Positions 34,724 through 42,608 of a DNA stretch of 64,000 nt are shown here, piece after piece. The position numbers and the translations under genes were made by a program. Source of the stretch: Clostridia bacterium. GTDB taxonomy: Bacteria; Bacillota; Clostridia; Acetivibrionales; DSM-2933. The first letter of the stretch is position 1. Every line of letters begins with the position of its first letter. The stretch lies in the NCBI GenBank assembly GCA_026418275.1, contig JAOABQ010000013.1, positions 1 through 64,000 on the forward strand, written 5' to 3'. The notes below the pieces were generated by a model. It was not told where the DNA came from. It was given only the letters and a program-made list of their open reading frames with translations, and did not search any database.

Positions 34724-35896
34724 CTATTTATTCTTATTCCGTTCTACGAAGTTTTGTATTCTCTTTAATGCTTCCATGATATTTTCTATTGAATATGCAT
34801 AGCAAACCCTTATAAAACCTTCCCCACAATCTCCAAAAGCTGTACCCGGAACGACAGCAACTTTCTCTTCCATAAGCAGTTTTTCACAAAATTCAGCTGA
34901 ACTCATCCCGGTAGACTTGATGCACGGGAAGATATAAAAAGCCCCTAAAGGTTCAAAACAGTCCAGTCCGGCTTTCCTAAATCCGTCAACCATAACCCTT
35001 CTTCTGCGGTTATAATCTCTCACCATGACCTGAACCTCTGCATCACAGTTACGCAAAGCTTCGATGGCAGCGTACTGAGCAGTTGTAGGGGATGACATGA
35101 TTGCATACTGATGGACTTTATACATTGCGGCAATCAAATCGGGATGTCCGCATGCATATCCCAATCTCCATCCGGTCATTGCATAAGCCTTTGAAAAACC
35201 ATTGATCACCAGAGTTTTCTCCTTCATTTCAGGAAAACTTGCTATCGAAGTATGCTCTCCTTCATAAGTCAGTTCTGCATAAATCTCATCCGAGATAACG
35301 ATGATATCCTTATCTTTCAAAATCTCTACAATTTTTCTAATATCCTCCTTGGTCATCACTGCACCTGTTGGATTGCTGGGATAAGGTAAAATTAATACCT
35401 TTGTTTTAGGAGTAATTGCATTTTGAAGAAGCTCCGGAGTCAACCTGAACTCATCTTCCGCCCTTAGATTAATCGTTATGGGTGTAGCCCCGGTGAAAAT
35501 CGTACAAGGCTTATAGGCAACAAAGCTGGGTTCGGGAATAATGACTTCATCTCCAGGACCAACAAGGGATCTTAATGCAATATCAATCCCCTCACTTCCT
35601 CCAACCGTAACTATAATCTGGTCTTTGGGATCATACTCTACATCAAACCTTCGTTTCATATAGTTTGCTATCTCTACACGAAGCTCGGAAAAGCCCGCAT
35701 TGGGAGAGTAATGAGTATGCCCTTTTTCCAGCGAATAAATTCCTGCTTCCCGCACACTCCATGGGGTGACAAAATCAGGCTCCCCAATACTTAAGGAAAT
35801 AGCATCCTTCATTTCATTAACCAAATCAAAAAATTTCCGGATCCCTGAAGGCGGTATATTTTTAACTGCGGGTGAAATCATATCTGCTATCTTCAT
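34724..35896 (-). CDS. class I/II PLP-dependent aminotransferase
   Basis: This 390-residue fold-type I aminotransferase has the PLP lysine in VINGFSKAYAMTGWRLGYACG (about residue 235) and the ligands GSEGIDIALRSLV, YPSNPTGAV and ISDEIYAELTYEG. It resembles aspartate/aromatic aminotransferases (PatA/AspC type). Its ATG overlaps the stop of the AsnC-type gene by 4 bp, so the two form one T-box-controlled operon. The amino acid sensed should be its product, substrate or regulator ligand. Confidence 0.93.
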   Translation of the reverse strand: MKIADMISPAVKNIPPSGIRKFFDLVNEMKDAISLSIGEPDFVTPWSVREAGIYSLEKGHTHYSPNAGFSELRVEIANYMKRRFDVEYDPKDQIIVTVGGSEGIDIALRSLVGPGDEVIIPEPSFVAYKPCTIFTGATPITINLRAEDEFRLTPELLQNAITPKTKVLILPYPSNPTGAVMTKEDIRKIVEILKDKDIIVISDEIYAELTYEGEHTSIASFPEMKEKTLVINGFSKAYAMTGWRLGYACGHPDLIAAMYKVHQYAIMSSPTTAQYAAIEALRNCDAEVQVMVRDYNRRRRVMVDGFRKAGLDCFEPLGAFYIFPCIKSTGMSSAEFCEKLLMEEKVAVVPGTAFGDCGEGFIRVCYAYSIENIMEALKRIQNFVERNKNK

Positions 35897-36372
35897 AGGA
35901 TAATTACCTCCCTGTCATCTTTCATTTTTTCTTCGAAAATAGTTCCCTTGTCTTTGTATTTCTTTAAAACAAAATGTGTTGCCGTACTTAGCACAGATTC
36001 CAATGGTGCCAACTTTTCAGCTACAAAAAGAGCAACTTCCTTCATTGTTTTGCCTTCAATGATCACAGTAAGGTCAAATCCTCCCGACATTAAATAGCAT
36101 GCTTTCACCTGAGGATATCTGTATATCCTTTCAGCAACCTTATCAAATCCTTCGCCTCTTTGTGGCGTCACTTTTACTTCAATGAGTGCAGTTACCGTTT
36201 CCTTGCTTGTTTTTTCCCAGTTTATCAATGCATCGTACCCTAAAATAACGTTATCTGCTTCAAATTTTATTATGGCAGCTTCTACTTCTTCTACACTTTT
36301 ATTGAGCATAACCGCAATCTCTTTTGCACTCATTCGACTATTATTCTCTAAAATTTCTAAAATTTCTTCCAT
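35893..36372 (-). CDS. Lrp/AsnC-family regulator
   Basis: This 159-residue regulator has an N-terminal winged helix-turn-helix (LEILENNSRMSAKEIAVMLN) and a C-terminal RAM ligand-binding domain (about 70-145) with GGFDLTVIIEG. It is the first gene after the T-box leader and is translationally coupled to the aminotransferase. It probably senses the same amino acid and may regulate the aminotransferase. Confidence 0.93.
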   Translation of the reverse strand: MEEILEILENNSRMSAKEIAVMLNKSVEEVEAAIIKFEADNVILGYDALINWEKTSKETVTALIEVKVTPQRGEGFDKVAERIYRYPQVKACYLMSGGFDLTVIIEGKTMKEVALFVAEKLAPLESVLSTATHFVLKKYKDKGTIFEEKMKDDREVIIL

Positions 36373-36484
36373 TTTGTCATCTCTCCTTATTCCTAATTTT
36401 AGTCACTTGAACATTCTGTTTTTAAACAAAACCGGTTTTGTTTTCTTTTAGTATTGCAATACACACCCCATACTATAAACAAAA

Positions 36485-36788
36485 ACAAATAAAAAACTCC
36501 CTATCCCAAAAGGGACGAAGGAGTTATTCGCGGTACCACCCTTATTAGTGCTTCAAAAGCACTCTCTCTACCAGTACACTAAATACTGTGCCTCTATAAC
36601 GTGAGGTTACGTCATCCTCTACATTAAAATCATCCATTCAAGATGATCCAAGGTATAACCTTTCATTTCTCAAGGAGAAGCTCAAGGGCTGCCTTCAAAA
36701 TAGTCCTTTGTTAGACTTTCACCAAACTCTAACTCGCTTAAAAATTTCTATTTCTACTCTTCCCTATCATCACTTTTAATTATGAATT
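36485..36788 (-). ncRNA. T-box riboswitch leader of the AsnC-aminotransferase operon
   Basis: On the minus strand the T-box GGGTGGTACCGCG lies at 36529-36541, followed by a terminator at 36491-36525 (AACTCC...GGAGTT then TTTTTT). Stem I shows AGTAG (loop E), the apical GGTGAAAG and GAAGGCAGCCC (36686-36696), where the specifier lies. GGC (Gly) and AGC (Ser) are the candidate specifiers; alignment with other leaders as I recall them favours AGC, with low certainty. Uncharged tRNA would stabilise the antiterminator. Confidence 0.92.
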
Positions 36789-36794
36789 TATAAC

Positions 36795-36823
36795 ATTATA
36801 CGAAAAAAAAACACAAATTGCAA
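36795..36823 (-). promoter_or_regulatory. promoter of the T-box operon
   Basis: On the minus strand TTGCAA (36818-36823), a 17-base spacer and TATAAT (36795-36800) place the start near 36788, just before stem I. Confidence 0.75.
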
Positions 36824-36847
36824 TACTTATAAACATTTAAATTAAAA

Positions 36848-37333
36848 TTATTTCTTATAATTAACCTCTGACCTGTCAATCAAATTAACGACGACATCTT
36901 CATCTTCATATGAGATATCCTCTATCTGGGATTCAAATTTTCTTAATACTTTCAAGGCTTCTGATTTTAGATTTTTAAGTTCTTCTTTTGCATCCACCAA
37001 TTTTTCTCTTTCATCCTCAATCGCCTTTTCAAGCCTTTTCTTTTCATCCAAAGCTTCATTTCTTGCATCTTCAAGCATTAACTCGGCTTTTTCCTGAGCC
37101 TTAATAAGAACAGAAGCAATTTTTGCCCGGTCTTCATTAATTTCGTCCGCTTTCCTTGCAAGTTCTTCGTATTTAATACGGATTTCCCTACACTGGTTTT
37201 TGAGTGCGGCGATTTCATCATCCTTACTTTTAAGCTTTTCGTCAAACTCTCTGATAATTTTTTCTATATAATAATTAACATCCGATTTATTAAAGCCAAA
37301 CATTGATGATCCAAAACGTTTTTCTCCAGCCAT
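36848..37333 (-). CDS. DivIVA-domain coiled-coil protein
   Basis: This 161-residue protein has an N-terminal DivIVA-like segment (MFGFNKSDVNYYIEKIIREF) and a long heptad-rich coiled coil from about 30 to 145, then an acidic tail. Family members bind curved membranes and organise division or polar growth. It is short and may be a cell-division accessory (GpsB/DivIVA-like) rather than the main DivIVA. AAGGAGG precedes the ATG. Confidence 0.85.
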   Translation of the reverse strand: MAGEKRFGSSMFGFNKSDVNYYIEKIIREFDEKLKSKDDEIAALKNQCREIRIKYEELARKADEINEDRAKIASVLIKAQEKAELMLEDARNEALDEKKRLEKAIEDEREKLVDAKEELKNLKSEALKVLRKFESQIEDISYEDEDVVVNLIDRSEVNYKK

Positions 37334-37443
37334 TTTTATCCTCCTTCGTTAAGAAAGCAGTTATTTAAGAAAGTTAGATTTAAGGTCAAACCTCTCCAAT
37401 AATTAATATTCAATATAAATCTTAAAAATCCTCCTTATTCTAC

Positions 37444-37476
37444 AAAAAAAAAACCATATGCTATGTCCATATGATT
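37444..37476 (-). terminator. terminator after trxA
   Basis: On the minus strand AATCATATG pairs with CATATGGTT and is followed by ten T. Confidence 0.75.
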
Positions 37477-37511
37477 TTCTTCTGTATTTAATGCATGATT
37501 CTATAATAAAA

Positions 37512-37841
37512 TTATAAAATTTTGCGTAACATTTCTGAAAAATCTGCTTTACTCCTTACCCCAACAATCTTATCGGCAACCTGTCCCTCTTTAAAAAATA
37601 TGATGGTAGGTATGCTCAAAACCCTGTATTTCATTGCAAGTTCTCCCTGCTCGTCCACATTCACCTTAGCCACTTTTGCCTGATTCTCAAAATCATTGGC
37701 AAGTTCGTCTATAATGGGTGCAACAGTTCTACAAGGTCCACACCAGGGTGCCCAAAAATCCACAACAACAGGCGTGTCTGATTTTAACACTTCCTGTTCA
37801 AAATTATCCTTTGTTAATGCAATTACCTTTTCATTCGCCAT
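37512..37841 (-). CDS. trxA: thioredoxin
   Basis: This 109-residue thioredoxin has the redox motif WCGPC (Cys34/Cys37) and the cis-proline region SIPTIIFFKEG. It is cytosolic, with no signal peptide. It reduces protein disulfides, usually with thioredoxin reductase, which is not in this window. The gene is monocistronic, with its own terminator. Confidence 0.97.
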   Translation of the reverse strand: MANEKVIALTKDNFEQEVLKSDTPVVVDFWAPWCGPCRTVAPIIDELANDFENQAKVAKVNVDEQGELAMKYRVLSIPTIIFFKEGQVADKIVGVRSKADFSEMLRKIL

Positions 37842-37945
37842 ATTTTTATCACTCCTTAAAGATTCTGATGCAAGTTATTACCTCACTGCTTCTGGTTAGT
37901 TAAAGCTTTAGTATATTTTTTACCCAAAGAAATGTATATAAAACA

Positions 37946-38251
37946 TTAATCAACAAATTTCAAAAATTTCTGAATCGTATCGATCAGATCCTCTAATACC
38001 TTCTCTTTATCTTCAGAATTTAAAGCGGATCCCAAACATGATTTCGAGTGCTTTTCCAATACAATCCCACCCACCCGGTTTATCGCAGCTCTGACAGCCG
38101 CCACCTGGGTAAGAATATCTACACAGTACTTTTCCTCTTCAACCATCTTTTGAATTCCCTTAACTTGTCCTTCAATTCTCTTTAGTCTCTTTAAAACATC
38201 TTCTTTATACTCGCAATATCCGTTTTTCTCTGTATCGCTTTTCATTTCCAT
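37946..38251 (-). CDS. CsoR/RcnR-type metal-sensing repressor
   Basis: This 101-residue all-helical DUF156 protein has the metal-ligand set Cys43 (KYCVDIL), His68 and Cys72 (EKHSKSCLG), the Cys-His-Cys pattern of copper-sensing CsoR. No copper exporter is adjacent. A palindrome, the likely autoregulatory operator, lies 11 bp upstream of the start. An in-frame ATG two codons downstream has slightly better spacing from AGGGTGG and may be the true start. Confidence 0.92.
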   Translation of the reverse strand: MEMKSDTEKNGYCEYKEDVLKRLKRIEGQVKGIQKMVEEEKYCVDILTQVAAVRAAINRVGGIVLEKHSKSCLGSALNSEDKEKVLEDLIDTIQKFLKFVD

Positions 38252-38261
38252 TCCACCCTTT

Positions 38262-38280
38262 TATACCCTATATAGGTATA
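38262..38280. promoter_or_regulatory. operator of the CsoR-type repressor
   Basis: TATACCctatataGGTATA, 6-bp perfect arms around 7 bases, resembles CsoR-family TACC-GGTA operators. It lies 11 bp upstream of the regulator gene, so it probably mediates autoregulation. Confidence 0.65.
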
Positions 38281-38339
38281 AAAATTATAACTGGTTTTCA
38301 CTAAAAACACAAGTAGTACTTGTAAAAATATAACTTTGC

Positions 38340-39380
38340 TCATTCAGTTTCCCTAACAACCTGAAACTTTAACTTTCTATCTTCTAAAGAAACAATGCAT
38401 TGATCAAGAACCTCAATTAAGCTTCCTCTAAATTCAATTCTTTTGCCACTTAAAAGGTTATAAATGGAGGGACCGGTCTCATGATTCTCGTAAATAAGCC
38501 CACCGCTCGTAATATGAATCTTTTCCGGTATTACGGGAGTTTTAAGAGGGACCTTTTTCCATGTTTCATCAATGTCTTCATCCAGTTTTCCGTAATAGAT
38601 TTTAGACACTTTTTTATTATCATCCAACTCTCCAGCATATACCTGGTCCTCATTATCTACTCCCAATAAAACCATTTTTCCCTCAAATGGAAGTGTCTTT
38701 GAAGAACTCTTCAAACCGTCTCTCACTGTAATCTTGTTTTTACCACCCTGGTAGATCAACTTATCACTGTAGATGGTTTCTCTGATATTGGTATTTAAGG
38801 GTACATTCATAATATAATCAATATTCTCCATAATATTGAACTTATATATGGATGCTTCCTGATCACTCACCTTAATTTTGGCATATACGATATTGGTTAG
38901 TGGCGATAATTGGATATCCAATACATCGCTCTTTGTCGAAAGATTTTTAATTTTGGGGTAATCACTGGTAACCTTTGAACTGATATCATATGTGTAAATC
39001 TGAACTCCACCTGCATTATCATTATTGAATTTTAAAGAATAAATAATGATATCCCGGTCAGGCAGCCATTTATAAAAGGACACACTCCCCTCCTCATGGG
39101 AAATGGTTTCTATATTTTTCTTCTTTTTCAAATCAACGATTTCCAGCTTTCCTTCATGGATATATGCCACATAAGAAGAACTGAAGGATGTTTTAGCCGT
39201 TTCAACATTCTCAGGTATTTTAATACTGGTATCATTTTCAAGTTTTGTATCCACTTCATAACTTGTCGCAACAACCTCAGCTTCTTTAAAGGAAAAGTAG
39301 TGATTCATATATCCAAGGGCAATAAGCTGCAGGACAACCGATAAAATAATCCATTTATAAACCCGCTTTACTGCATTCAT
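38340..39380 (-). CDS. membrane-anchored extracytoplasmic protein, beta-propeller-like
   Basis: This 346-residue protein has one N-terminal membrane segment (WIILSVVLQLIALGYMNHYF) and a beta-rich exterior domain with repeated YVAYIHEGKLEIVDL and VYAKIKVSDQEASIYKF strands, suggesting a propeller. I do not recognise a named family. Its start overlaps the stop of the phosphodiester-glycosidase-like gene by 4 bp, so the two are co-translated and probably act together at the envelope. Confidence 0.75.
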   Translation of the reverse strand: MNAVKRVYKWIILSVVLQLIALGYMNHYFSFKEAEVVATSYEVDTKLENDTSIKIPENVETAKTSFSSSYVAYIHEGKLEIVDLKKKKNIETISHEEGSVSFYKWLPDRDIIIYSLKFNNDNAGGVQIYTYDISSKVTSDYPKIKNLSTKSDVLDIQLSPLTNIVYAKIKVSDQEASIYKFNIMENIDYIMNVPLNTNIRETIYSDKLIYQGGKNKITVRDGLKSSSKTLPFEGKMVLLGVDNEDQVYAGELDDNKKVSKIYYGKLDEDIDETWKKVPLKTPVIPEKIHITSGGLIYENHETGPSIYNLLSGKRIEFRGSLIEVLDQCIVSLEDRKLKFQVVRETE

Positions 39381-40405
39381 TTGCTTTCACTCCCCTCTCC
39401 CGGTAAAACCATAAACACAGTGGGTACAGCACGTTCTCCCAAAGCATCCGAGGGCGTATTGATTACTTTTCCGCCGAAATACATGGTAGTAGAAGAACCC
39501 CCATCCAAGTTTACAGCATTAACAGCTTTATACTGGAGTAAAATATCCTGGACATCCCTTAAAGTTGCACCGCTAAAACCATTTCTCCTGCCATCAATGA
39601 CTAAAAAAAGCACCTCTCCGCTCTCCCTTTGCCCTATTGCTGTCCGCGGCGCTTTTCCCCAACCGCCGTCTCCTTTTTTTATGGTCGTCTTTCCATTTAC
39701 GATAAGAGGTGGGCCAAAGCTGACACCCTCTTTAATTTTTAATTTTTTTAACTGTTCAATGGAATGTTTTCCGACAATCAGCATGCCTTCCTCGGTAAAT
39801 GCTGCCGTGTCCTGTCTTACTTTTTCACTCTTTAATTGGTTATAAACCACCTTGCCGTCATGAATGATAAAGCCCATCGGTGCCCCACCTGTTCCCGACC
39901 ACTGAACATCCATGAATCCGCCCGCATTAATCGCAGCAATTGCACGGTTCTTTTTAGCAATGGCGCTTGTAACCTCACCGGCTTTTGGCATTTGTCCCGA
40001 ATAGCCAATAACAACTTTGGTAGGATCATAGATGACCATCATCTTACCGGTAAAATCGCCCCCGTCAATATTATAAACCTCAATTTTATCTGTATGTTTA
40101 CCGCCAAAATTCAATACTTTTACTTCTTCACCCGCCTCAACCGGATCAATGGCAAAGCTGTCCCCAAGAATTCTCCATATCGCCTGATCCGATAGAAAGA
40201 ACTTAGGGATATATTGATGGTTCAGGGAGTTCATACCTCTTCCTACCACCGCTTTTTTCAATTCGGTAAAGGGCCCGTAAAACACAAAAAGCGGCATGGT
40301 AATGGCAGTAAACACCATTTCAAATACTAAAAAAATCAAAATTTTCTTTAGTACCGATGTCCTAACTTCCTTTTTCTTCTTCTGCATCTTTTCTGTTCTC
40401 AACAA
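39377..40405 (-). CDS. phosphodiester glycosidase (NAGPA) domain protein
   Basis: This 342-residue protein has an N-terminal membrane anchor (ILIFLVFEMVFTAITMPLFV) and an external NAGPA/DUF2233 domain. Signature strands include AIAAINAGGFMDVQWSGTGG, PRTAIGQRESGEVLFLVIDG and AVNAVNLDGGSSTTMYFGG. The fold hydrolyses N-acetylglucosamine phosphodiesters, and bacterial members occur with exopolysaccharide genes. TTG start with GGGGATG upstream. It is coupled to the following propeller-like protein. Confidence 0.88.
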   Translation of the reverse strand: MLRTEKMQKKKKEVRTSVLKKILIFLVFEMVFTAITMPLFVFYGPFTELKKAVVGRGMNSLNHQYIPKFFLSDQAIWRILGDSFAIDPVEAGEEVKVLNFGGKHTDKIEVYNIDGGDFTGKMMVIYDPTKVVIGYSGQMPKAGEVTSAIAKKNRAIAAINAGGFMDVQWSGTGGAPMGFIIHDGKVVYNQLKSEKVRQDTAAFTEEGMLIVGKHSIEQLKKLKIKEGVSFGPPLIVNGKTTIKKGDGGWGKAPRTAIGQRESGEVLFLVIDGRRNGFSGATLRDVQDILLQYKAVNAVNLDGGSSTTMYFGGKVINTPSDALGERAVPTVFMVLPGEGSESK

Positions 40406-40616
40406 GTTACATTCATCCCCTAGTGTAAATCTATTTTCATCCTATTTAAAAGCATCTTTCAACTTAAAGAATATGTCCAAATTTATGTTACTCTCCAAAA
40501 TCTGTAAAACCAGAGTTTATACAATGGCCAACCCAAATAATATAATAGAATATTTCTAATGATTTTTAAATAAATATATGAAATTGTTTAAGAATATTTA
40601 ATAATTACATTTAAGC

Positions 40617-41069
40617 TTAGGCAATTTTGTAAGCATCCAACATTTTATGAATACGTTCAAAAATGAGTCCTGCTGCAAACCAATGGGGTGCATAATCGAG
40701 CCTAATAAAACCGTCAACTGCATATGGGCTGGAATAAAACCAGGGATAAACACCCAATATGTTTCCAAGCAGCAGATCACTGGTATATTCTATTCCCCAA
40801 ATGATGATAACCCAAATAAATCCACGGATTGGCCACCTCCACCTTCTTATTATATCATGTATGGGTTCAAGAAAAACCGCCGATCCATAAATAAAAAACA
40901 TCCATATGTTGGTAAAACCACCCAATCTTAGATCACCATTAAAAAGGGAATGAAATCCGGTAAAAATAATTTCCATTCCCCAACCTATGAATCCATAAAT
41001 AATAAATCTTTTTATCATATTAATATTTTTACCATAAGGCAATAATTTAAAGATAGAAATAAATGTCAC
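40617..41069 (-). CDS. integral membrane protein, putative ABC permease-like (CmpB family)
   Basis: This 150-residue protein has four membrane segments, with conserved GWGMEI, YGSAVFLEP and WGIEYTSDLLL. It fits the putative ABC-transporter permease CmpB family (PF06541), whose function is unproven. The start is uncertain: GTG at 41069 or ATG at 41018 (MIKRFIIYGF), neither with a strong ribosome binding site. Confidence 0.78.
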   Translation of the reverse strand: MTFISIFKLLPYGKNINMIKRFIIYGFIGWGMEIIFTGFHSLFNGDLRLGGFTNIWMFFIYGSAVFLEPIHDIIRRWRWPIRGFIWVIIIWGIEYTSDLLLGNILGVYPWFYSSPYAVDGFIRLDYAPHWFAAGLIFERIHKMLDAYKIA

Positions 41070-41094
41070 TTTGTACTTTATTTTTTATCCTATC

Positions 41095-41235
41095 TCACTG
41101 ACTGTTAATCTTCCCCTCACCCTCCTGCGCTTTTATTTCCTTTTCGGATTTTTTATAAAACTTTTTGATGTATTCCTTGTTTTTTGGTAAATTGTCATCC
41201 CATGGATGTCCCTTATATTTTAAATTCTCAGTCAT
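41095..41235 (-). CDS. 46-residue hydrophilic peptide
   Basis: A short frame with GGAGG 7 bases before its ATG encodes MTENLKYKGHPWDDNLPKNK and a lysine-rich helix. No family is recognised. The good ribosome binding site and isolated position support a real gene. Confidence 0.5.
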   Translation of the reverse strand: MTENLKYKGHPWDDNLPKNKEYIKKFYKKSEKEIKAQEGEGKINSQ

Positions 41236-41483
41236 AAAATACCTCCTATTTTCTCGTTGTACTTTTTATAGTATATCCATTCAAGGCTGTAGAATACCAG
41301 AAGACCTGCTTTTGGTTGAATTTACAGCCATAAGTCATGACTGTTTCCCACTGACCAACATAAGGACTTATACAGGCGGTCATTGTTAAAACAACCAATC
41401 AGGTAAATAGTGGAAAATTGAATAACCTTCCTTTTTTCTGCCCATCCTTGTTAAATATTAATTTTTAAAAGGCAGGTAGAACT

Positions 41484-42056
41484 ATGGTACAGGTGAATGA
41501 ATTCAGGCTGACAAAACTAAACTCCTTTTTCTTAAATATTGCCTCGGGAATTATCTTTTTTATAGGTTATATTCTTTTTCTTATGGCCGCCCTTAGAAGT
41601 AATTCAGACTTATTTAAAGAGGCCATTCTCCAAAACAACAGTTTATTTCTCACACTCCTATTTGTCATTTTGACAGCATTCCTGCATGAACTGGTCCACG
41701 GGGCTGCATGCAAGTTTTTTGGCGGAAAAGTCAAATACGGTATTAAACTTTTAAATTTATACACAATGGATACTTCGGGTAACTTTTATAAAGTCCCTCA
41801 GATGTTGGTCATTATGCTTCTCCCTCTTTTCACAATCTCACTGGTATTTACGGCTGCCATCTACTGTTTACCACATTATGTTTACTATCTTTGCATGTGT
41901 ATTTTATTTAACATCTCGGGTTCCATCGGCGATATAAGCATGGCCACTTTTATAATTTTAAAAGGAAGAGGATGCCGGGTTCGGGATGAGGAATACGGGT
42001 TTAGCCTGCACCAATCTATTGCCGCCCAAGCCGGAGAACAACTCTATCCGGAATAA
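41484..42056 (+). CDS. DUF3267 membrane zincin-like protein
   Basis: This 190-residue membrane protein has about four helices and the zincin motif HELVH (about residues 68-72) followed by GAACKFFGGKVKYG, as in the putative peptidase family DUF3267. The motif lies at the membrane face, so intramembrane or membrane-proximal proteolysis is possible. The substrate is unknown. Confidence 0.83.
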   Translation: MVQVNEFRLTKLNSFFLNIASGIIFFIGYILFLMAALRSNSDLFKEAILQNNSLFLTLLFVILTAFLHELVHGAACKFFGGKVKYGIKLLNLYTMDTSGNFYKVPQMLVIMLLPLFTISLVFTAAIYCLPHYVYYLCMCILFNISGSIGDISMATFIILKGRGCRVRDEEYGFSLHQSIAAQAGEQLYPE

Positions 42057-42608
42057 TGATAAATAAATAATCAACCTCATAAAGGCAGTTTAATAGAAAA
42101 GTAGTACAATTTTTTTTGAAAATTTTTAAAAAACTCTACCCAAAAAAACATGAGTATGTTATCATATATTGGTAAACGTCATGTAAGTCTTTCCTAAGAA
42201 GCACAGTTTTACCAGTAACCTTTTGGCGTATTTTTAATAAGTACCCAATTCAAAGCAGGATAAATCTATATTGAACGCGATAAAGATTTTACACCGCGCT
42301 TCAATTTCCTTGATTTAATATCGTGAAAATTCAATTTATCCATGCATAATCATTTTCACGATCTAATTTATTTTAAATTTTCGTTATCCATTTTGTTGTT
42401 TGCAAAGTATAATTTATTAATTTGGTATAATACTGTAATAGGATAATTATAATTTTATAGTATTATATGATGGTTTTTTAGTATCCTAAAATTTATATGT
42501 GCAATTTTCATGCGCGCATAAATTTTTATGGTTTTTGTCATTTTTTTTTGTTATTTGTTACAAAAAAAAGATAATAATAAATACAACAATGTTTAATGGA
42601 GGTTTATT
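42057..42608. other. 552-bp gap upstream of alpha-glucan phosphorylase
   Basis: It holds copy 1 of repeat family B (42265-42362). No gene is seen. AATGGAGG at the right edge is the ribosome binding site of the phosphorylase. Confidence 0.5.
42265..42362 (+). repeat. repeat family B, copy 1
   Basis: This 98-bp unit starts TCTATATTGAACGCGATAAA and ends with a hairpin ATCGTGAAAAT (42329-42339)/ATTTTCACGAT (42352-42362). It is about 92 percent identical by eye to the inverted copy at 45249-45345. Together they bracket the phosphorylase gene. Confidence 0.85.
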
